Assembly: GCA_038247555.1 (NCBI GenBank)
Contig: JBBRUT010000133.1
Location: forward strand, 1-9,818
Direction of reading: 5' to 3'
DNA length: 9,818 nt
Origin: JAHBXL01 sp038247555
Lineage (GTDB): Bacteria > Planctomycetota > Phycisphaerae > Phycisphaerales > UBA1924
Shown: positions 6,149 to 9,818 of the stretch, piece after piece
Layout of the letters: each line of letters opens with the position of its first letter
Numbering within the stretch: position 1 is the stretch's first letter
Made by a program: the position numbers and the translations under genes
The notes under the pieces: generated by a model
The model's input: only the letters and a program-made list of their open reading frames with translations
Database searches by the model: none
What the model was told of the DNA's origin: nothing

Positions 6149-8380
6149 ATGAAGCTCAAAGGTATTAGCGTTTTCGAGCAGCACGTCGAGAAGATCTTCG
6201 CAGGGATCATTTTCGTCGCGCTTCTGGCCATCCTCGCATGGCAGTTCCTCGCCGGACCAGCCACGGTCACGGTGAACAAAGCCCAGGTTCCGCTGAACGG
6301 CGCGTGGAGCGCGGTGGCCGAAGAGGCGCGCCGCGTGCAGTCGCGACTGAACGCCAACCAGCCTCCGGATGGCGAGGGCGGTTCGGCCGCGATCGAGCAG
6401 ATCGTGAGCTTTAACGACAAGTTCCGCGGCCCTGTGACACCGTCGCGACAGCTTGCCGTGGCGATCGGCGACAAGGCCAGTCTGGGAGCAGTGGGGGGAG
6501 AGATTGCAACGACGATCACACCGCTTGGTGAACTGACCGTGCCCGCGCCTGCCGCGCCGTACGGCTCTTCGCACCTTACGCTGATCTCGCCTGCCGAGGC
6601 AATGGGGAAGCCGGAAGTGGCGGCGATCCTCCCCGCGGCGATGCCGTTCGACAAGGCCGGTGTGACCGTCGAGACAACCTTCAGCGGGATCGAACTGCAG
6701 GACGCGTTGACCCTCGACCCGGATGGCGTGGAGGGGCCAGCGCGCCCGATGCCGCGTCACTGGTGGGATGGCGCGATTCAGATTGTGGATGCCGAGTTGC
6801 AGCGGGAAGAGCTGGGAGCGAACGGCCAGTGGACAGGCCTGACCACGATTGCGCCCTTGCCCGGGCGGTTCTCGTTGCGGGAAGACCTCGCTGAGTCCTT
6901 TGATGGGGCCGCGCAGCTGAAGGAACGAGCTCGCATGGCGACGGTGCATGCGGAACTGATCCGCCGTCCTCAGTACTACGCCAGCGCGATGGGTGAGAAG
7001 TGGACTACGCCGGCTGAACGTCGCGAGGCCGATGATCGGCTGGTTGCGCAGGCCGGTGTTGCCGATGAGGCGTCGCGCGTCCGCCGCCAGGTGGAATCAC
7101 GGCGCGAGGATCTTCAACGTGTCCAGCAGGAGCTTGCGTCCGTGGGTGGAGGTTCGACGCGTGCGCCCGATGCGCCCCCGCGTCCATCGCCCCCGCCCAA
7201 CTCCACCGGCAAGGGGCCAGGCGGTGGTGGAGGTGGTGGGAGTGGCGAGCGGCCTCAACCACCACGCGAGAACGATCAACGGCGTCGGACGCTGGAACGA
7301 CAGGTTGAGCGCTTCACCAGCGAAGTTGCCACGCTCATCGAACGCCTCCGGAACATGGGAGAGGATGTTTCCATGTACGGGGCGGAGATGCAGAACCCCG
7401 CCGCGGGAGCCGGGGGTGCGGCCGAGGGACAGGTGGAAGCGCCCCTACTGGAGAATCCCTCGGTTCGTATCTGGGCTCATGATGTGTTTGTCGAGAGGGG
7501 CAAGACGTACCGCTACCGCCTCGTGGTTGTACTAAACAACCCGATGTTCGGCCAGGCGAACGTGATGGTGCCGGAGCAGAAGCAGTGGGCCGAGGCCGCG
7601 GTCATTCGCTCGGCCCCGAGCGAGTGGAGCGAGCCGGTTCGGGTGGATGATGAGACATATTTCTTCATCACCAGCGCGAACGCGACGGATCGCATGAACC
7701 GAACGGCGAGCGCACGGGCGGAGATGTTCATCTTCAAGTGGGGGCGCTGGCGGAAGGGGGATGTTCAGCTTGAGCCGGGTGACCGGTTGCGGGCGGATGT
7801 GAAGTATCAGGACGTTCGCGATCTGGTGGCGCAGCTGCCCCTGGGTTTGCCCGATCAGCCTGGGATGCCGGCACCGATCGCGGTGCTTCCCGTGCAGCCT
7901 GGTGGCGGACGGCAGGCATCGGCACCTCCTGCCCCCTCTCCGCCTCCGAATCCCTCGCAGGTGGATCGCAGGACCCAGCCCGGGCAGAATCCGGCACCGG
8001 TTCCGCCGCCCGCGGGCAACCGACAGGACCCACAGGGCGGGCCGCGGCCTGCTCCGCTCCAGACGCTGACAGAACGGGTGACGGTGGATGCGATCTTGTT
8101 AAGTGTCGCTCCGGCCCAAGCAGTTGAGGCTGGGACGCGGACGCGTTCTGGAATGGTGGCGTTCCTTCGAGACGCCCTCGGGCAGATTGTGCCGCGGTAT
8201 CCGGATGCGGAACGTGGGAGCATTGTGTTGGCGAGGCTGGAACGCTCTGCGACCCAGGGCGCGACCGACTTCCAGCCCAACGAGCCTCTCCCTGGCCCGG
8301 GCCCTGTTCTGCCTCCAGGACGCCGAGACCAGCCTCCGCCTCCTTCCCCGCCGGGCGGTGGTGGTGGCGGCGGCTCTTGA
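6149..8380 (+). CDS. Large bitopic membrane protein of the pilus-like operon, unrecognised family
   Basis: I do not recognise this 743-residue protein as a named family. It begins MKLKGISVFEQHVEKIF, followed by one transmembrane helix (~15-34), so most of it should be periplasmic. Residues ~300-332 (VRRQVESRREDLQRVQQEL) and ~375-405 (RRRTLERQVERFTSEVATL) are likely coiled coils, separated by a Pro/Gly linker with a run of seven Gly. Residues ~440-545 are the best-folded part: VRIWAHDVFVERGKTYRYRL, then NNPMFGQANVMVPEQ, then EMFIFKWGRWRKGDV, which suggests a beta-sandwich. A long Pro-rich stretch (~570-640), another short folded segment (~640-700) and a Pro/Gly tail follow. The ATG at 6149 has GAGGG eight bases upstream; a TTG five codons earlier is less likely. 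It lies 82 bases after the PilO-like gene with no clear promoter between. It may take the place of PilP or add a periplasmic spacer to the platform; that is inference. Confidence 0.82.
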   Translation: MKLKGISVFEQHVEKIFAGIIFVALLAILAWQFLAGPATVTVNKAQVPLNGAWSAVAEEARRVQSRLNANQPPDGEGGSAAIEQIVSFNDKFRGPVTPSRQLAVAIGDKASLGAVGGEIATTITPLGELTVPAPAAPYGSSHLTLISPAEAMGKPEVAAILPAAMPFDKAGVTVETTFSGIELQDALTLDPDGVEGPARPMPRHWWDGAIQIVDAELQREELGANGQWTGLTTIAPLPGRFSLREDLAESFDGAAQLKERARMATVHAELIRRPQYYASAMGEKWTTPAERREADDRLVAQAGVADEASRVRRQVESRREDLQRVQQELASVGGGSTRAPDAPPRPSPPPNSTGKGPGGGGGGGSGERPQPPRENDQRRRTLERQVERFTSEVATLIERLRNMGEDVSMYGAEMQNPAAGAGGAAEGQVEAPLLENPSVRIWAHDVFVERGKTYRYRLVVVLNNPMFGQANVMVPEQKQWAEAAVIRSAPSEWSEPVRVDDETYFFITSANATDRMNRTASARAEMFIFKWGRWRKGDVQLEPGDRLRADVKYQDVRDLVAQLPLGLPDQPGMPAPIAVLPVQPGGGRQASAPPAPSPPPNPSQVDRRTQPGQNPAPVPPPAGNRQDPQGGPRPAPLQTLTERVTVDAILLSVAPAQAVEAGTRTRSGMVAFLRDALGQIVPRYPDAERGSIVLARLERSATQGATDFQPNEPLPGPGPVLPPGRRDQPPPPSPPGGGGGGGS

Positions 8381-8404
8381 TGTGATGAGAAACCGAACAT
8401 CAAC

Positions 8405-8436
8405 CAACAGGACGAGGTCAACTCCTCGTCCTGTTG
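8405..8436 (+). terminator. Strong hairpin ending the pilus-like operon
   Basis: A perfect 13-bp stem (CAACAGGACGAGG paired with its complement at 8424-8436) closes a six-base loop, 24 bases after the stop of the last pilus-like gene. CAAC at 8401-8404 can add four pairs with GTTG at 8439-8442 across a two-base bulge. No T-run follows, so it is either a terminator of the kind lacking a U-tract or an mRNA 3'-end stabiliser. Its position before the rRNA promoter favours an end-of-operon role. Confidence 0.72.
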
Positions 8437-8508
8437 TCGTTGAGGGGGATAGATTGGGAGTAGATTGGGGGTTGATTCGTGAAAGCGCGACGATGTTTTG
8501 GCTCACGC

Positions 8509-8536
8509 TTGACAGTCGAAAGGGTGGGCCTACTCT
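8509..8536 (+). promoter_or_regulatory. Probable 23S rRNA promoter
   Basis: A perfect TTGACA (8509-8514) stands 16 bases before TACTCT (8531-8536), a -10 box that keeps the key TA and final T. It lies about 370 bases before the mature 23S 5' end and after the operon hairpin. With no 16S gene upstream, the 23S gene needs its own promoter, and this is the best candidate in the gap. Confidence 0.65.
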
Positions 8537-8547
8537 TCCCCTCGCCG

Positions 8548-8561
8548 CTCCCGGAAGGGAG
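8548..8561 (+). other. Small GGAA-loop hairpin in the early rRNA leader
   Basis: CTCCC, loop GGAA and GGGAG form a five-bp stem starting 11 bases after the -10 box, that is, at the start of the expected transcript. The GGAA loop fits the GNRA pattern. It may protect the 5' end of the leader; chance is possible. Confidence 0.35.
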
Positions 8562-8628
8562 AGGCCAGCGACTGAGGCGAAAAGCTCGGTCGTTCCACCC
8601 AAACCGGTTGATCCGGCGCGGGGGAAAC

Positions 8629-8640
8629 GTCTTTGACAAC
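8629..8640 (+). promoter_or_regulatory. boxA-like antitermination site in the 23S leader
   Basis: CGTCTTTGACAA closely matches the bacterial rRNA boxA (TGCTCTTTAACAA in E. coli), where NusB/NusE bind the nascent RNA to prevent early termination. It lies about 95 bases after the predicted -10 box and about 260 before the mature 23S end, as expected for an rRNA leader. The TTTGACA here could be mistaken for a -35 box, but no -10 box follows at the right distance. Confidence 0.6.
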
Positions 8641-8668
8641 CGGATAGTGAAGAGGTGAAAGAAAAGTC

Positions 8669-8729
8669 CTCTGAGGCGTTTCTTCCTGCGGGCTTCCAAG
8701 CCTTCAGGAGGGTCTTTAGCTTCAGAGGC
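8669..8729 (+). other. Structured stem-loop in the 23S leader RNA
   Basis: A ten-pair outer stem (CCTCTGAGGC at 8669-8678 with GCTTCAGAGG at 8720-8729, one G-U) encloses a five-pair stem (TCCTG 8685-8689 with CAGGA 8706-8710). Inside that is a four-pair stem (GGCT 8692-8695 with AGCC 8700-8703). The nested pairing is more than expected by chance. It may be a precursor processing site or a leader structure tied to antitermination. The rest of the gap between 8381 and 8901 shows no tRNA, no 16S fragment and no credible gene. Confidence 0.5.
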
Positions 8730-8901
8730 CTGCAAAATCACTGAATCGAGAGCGTCAAGGCGAATAAAGATTGAGAAAAAGCAAATCAGGTGGCTGAGAC
8801 TACAAATCAGCTGAATATTTGCCGGAGGTGGAAGTGAAGAACCAATCAGGGGTTGAGTTGACTGATCGCAAGATTGGGAGGCTCGGCGTCGGGTTGGGGT
8901 G

Positions 8902-9818
8902 ATCAAGCCACCAAGGGCATGCGGTGGATGTCTTGGCGTCCAGAGGCGATGAAGGACGTTGGAACCTGCGATAAGCCTAGGGGAGCTGGTAACCGAGCTG
9001 AGATCCTAGGATTTCCGAATGGGGCAACCCACTCTTAATAGAGTATCACACATTGAATGTATAGATGTGTGAAGCGAACGTGGTGAACTGAAACATCTCA
9101 GTAATCACAGGAAAAGGAAGCAACAGCGACTCCGTGAGTAGCGGCGAGCGAAAGCGGATCACCTCGCAGACCAGATGAAGCGGATGGAATGCCGCGCCTA
9201 AGAAGGTGAAAGCCCTGTAACTGCGAGCGAGGGTGTCTTCAAGTAAAATCGGGCTCGTGAAACCCGGTTTGAATATGGGGGGTCCACCCTCCAAGACTAA
9301 GTACTACTGGACGACCGATAGCGAATCAGTAAGGCGACTGAACGATTAAAAGCACCCCGACAAGGGGAGTGAAAGAGTACCTGAAACCGCACGCTTACAA
9401 GCGGTCGGAGCCCTTCGGGGTGACGGCGTGCTTTTTGCATAATGAGCCGGCGAGTTAGTCTGTACGGCGAGCCTAAGGCCTACCGGGCCGGAGGCGGAGC
9501 GAAAGCGAGTCTGAATAGGGCGCTGAGTCGTACGGGCTAGACGCGAAACCTAAGTGATCTACCCATGGTCAGATTGAAGTGGGGGTAAAACCCCATGGAG
9601 GATCGAAGCCGTGACCGTTGAAAAGGTCTGGCATGAACTGTGGGGAGGACTAAAAGTGTAATCAAACTGGGAGATAGCTCGTTCTCTCCGAAATAACTTT
9701 AGGGTTAGCCTCAGGCGGCAACTGTTGGGGGTAGAGCTACTGGATGAACTTTGGGGTCTACCCGACTACCGGGTTCAACCAAACTCCGAATACCAACAGC
9801 CAAGACCTGGGAGATAGA
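8902..9818 (+). rRNA. rrl: 23S ribosomal RNA, 5' third (cut by window edge)
   Basis: The start is placed by alignment to the E. coli 5' end: GGTGGATG at 8924 lies 22 bases inside the gene in E. coli, which puts the mature end near 8902, give or take a few bases. Conserved landmarks follow in order: AGAGGCGATGAAGGACGT, GATTTCCGAATGGGG, GAACTGAAACATCT, GAGTAGCGGCGAGCGAA, GGGGAGTGAAAGAGTACCTG, GCCGGCGAGTTA, GCGAAAGCGAGTCTGAATAG, TAGACGCGAAACCT and CAAACTCCGAATACC. The window ends near E. coli position ~1000, so domain I and part of domain II are present. There is no 16S gene or tRNA in the 500 bases upstream. The stretch at 9327-9357 departs from the usual AGTACCGTGAGGGAAAGG without a length change, and AGCTGGTTCTC reads AGCTCGTTCTC at 9680. 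No intervening sequence is seen in this part. Confidence 0.98.

Noticed and set aside
7150..7260. Pro/Gly repeats of the large membrane protein as a tandem DNA repeat or CRISPR-like array
   Set aside because: The repeats are low-complexity codon runs with no regular unit or spacer structure.
8103..8636. Plus-strand open frame of 177 codons overlapping the end of the large membrane protein gene
   Set aside because: It overlaps the folded C-terminal part of the real gene in another frame and then runs through the hairpin and promoter. The composition is Arg-rich shadow-like and there is no supporting motif.
8632..8640. TTTGACAA as a second -35 box for 23S
   Set aside because: No acceptable -10 box follows at 16-18 bases, and the context fits boxA better.
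8418..8906. Minus-strand open frame of 162 codons across the rRNA leader
   Set aside because: It lies antisense to the terminator, promoter, boxA and leader stem-loop and reaches into the 23S gene. Its protein is basic and shows no domain, and GC-rich DNA gives such frames by chance.
9046..9294. Minus-strand open frame of 82 codons inside 23S
   Set aside because: It lies entirely within canonical rRNA sequence.

Overview
The window is GC-rich bacterial DNA. The 23S rRNA gene stands alone behind its own promoter, with no 16S gene or tRNA in the 500 bases before it. The protein-coding part contains a PilM/PilN-like fusion and large Pro/Gly-rich membrane-anchored proteins. Together these point to a planctomycete, most likely of the Phycisphaerae type. 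This placement is inference from gene content and rRNA layout, not from a database search.

Left part (1-2088, minus strand): three closely spaced genes are read leftwards. They are ruvA (Holliday junction recognition), a ManC-type mannose-1-phosphate guanylyltransferase, and the 5' end of ruvX/yqgF, which is cut by the window edge. Gaps of 35 and 41 bases suggest one operon that joins recombination and housekeeping DNA functions with GDP-mannose supply.

Middle part (2127-8380, plus strand): a divergent small three-helix membrane protein is followed by three genes that look like one functional unit. The first is an actin-like PilM fused to a PilN-like membrane and periplasmic part. It overlaps the second by 4 bases (ATGA). 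The second is a PilO-like (Amuc_1100-like) bitopic protein. The third is a large bitopic protein with coiled coils and Pro/Gly linkers whose family I do not recognise. The best reading is the inner-membrane alignment platform of a type IV pilus or type II secretion-like machine, rebuilt in a lineage-specific way.

Right part (8381-9818): a strong hairpin ends the pilus-like operon. A TTGACA/TACTCT promoter, a boxA-like antitermination site and a structured leader follow, then the first ~917 bases of 23S rRNA, which runs off the window end. One normally very conserved stretch of the 23S gene (9327-9357) is strongly altered without a length change.
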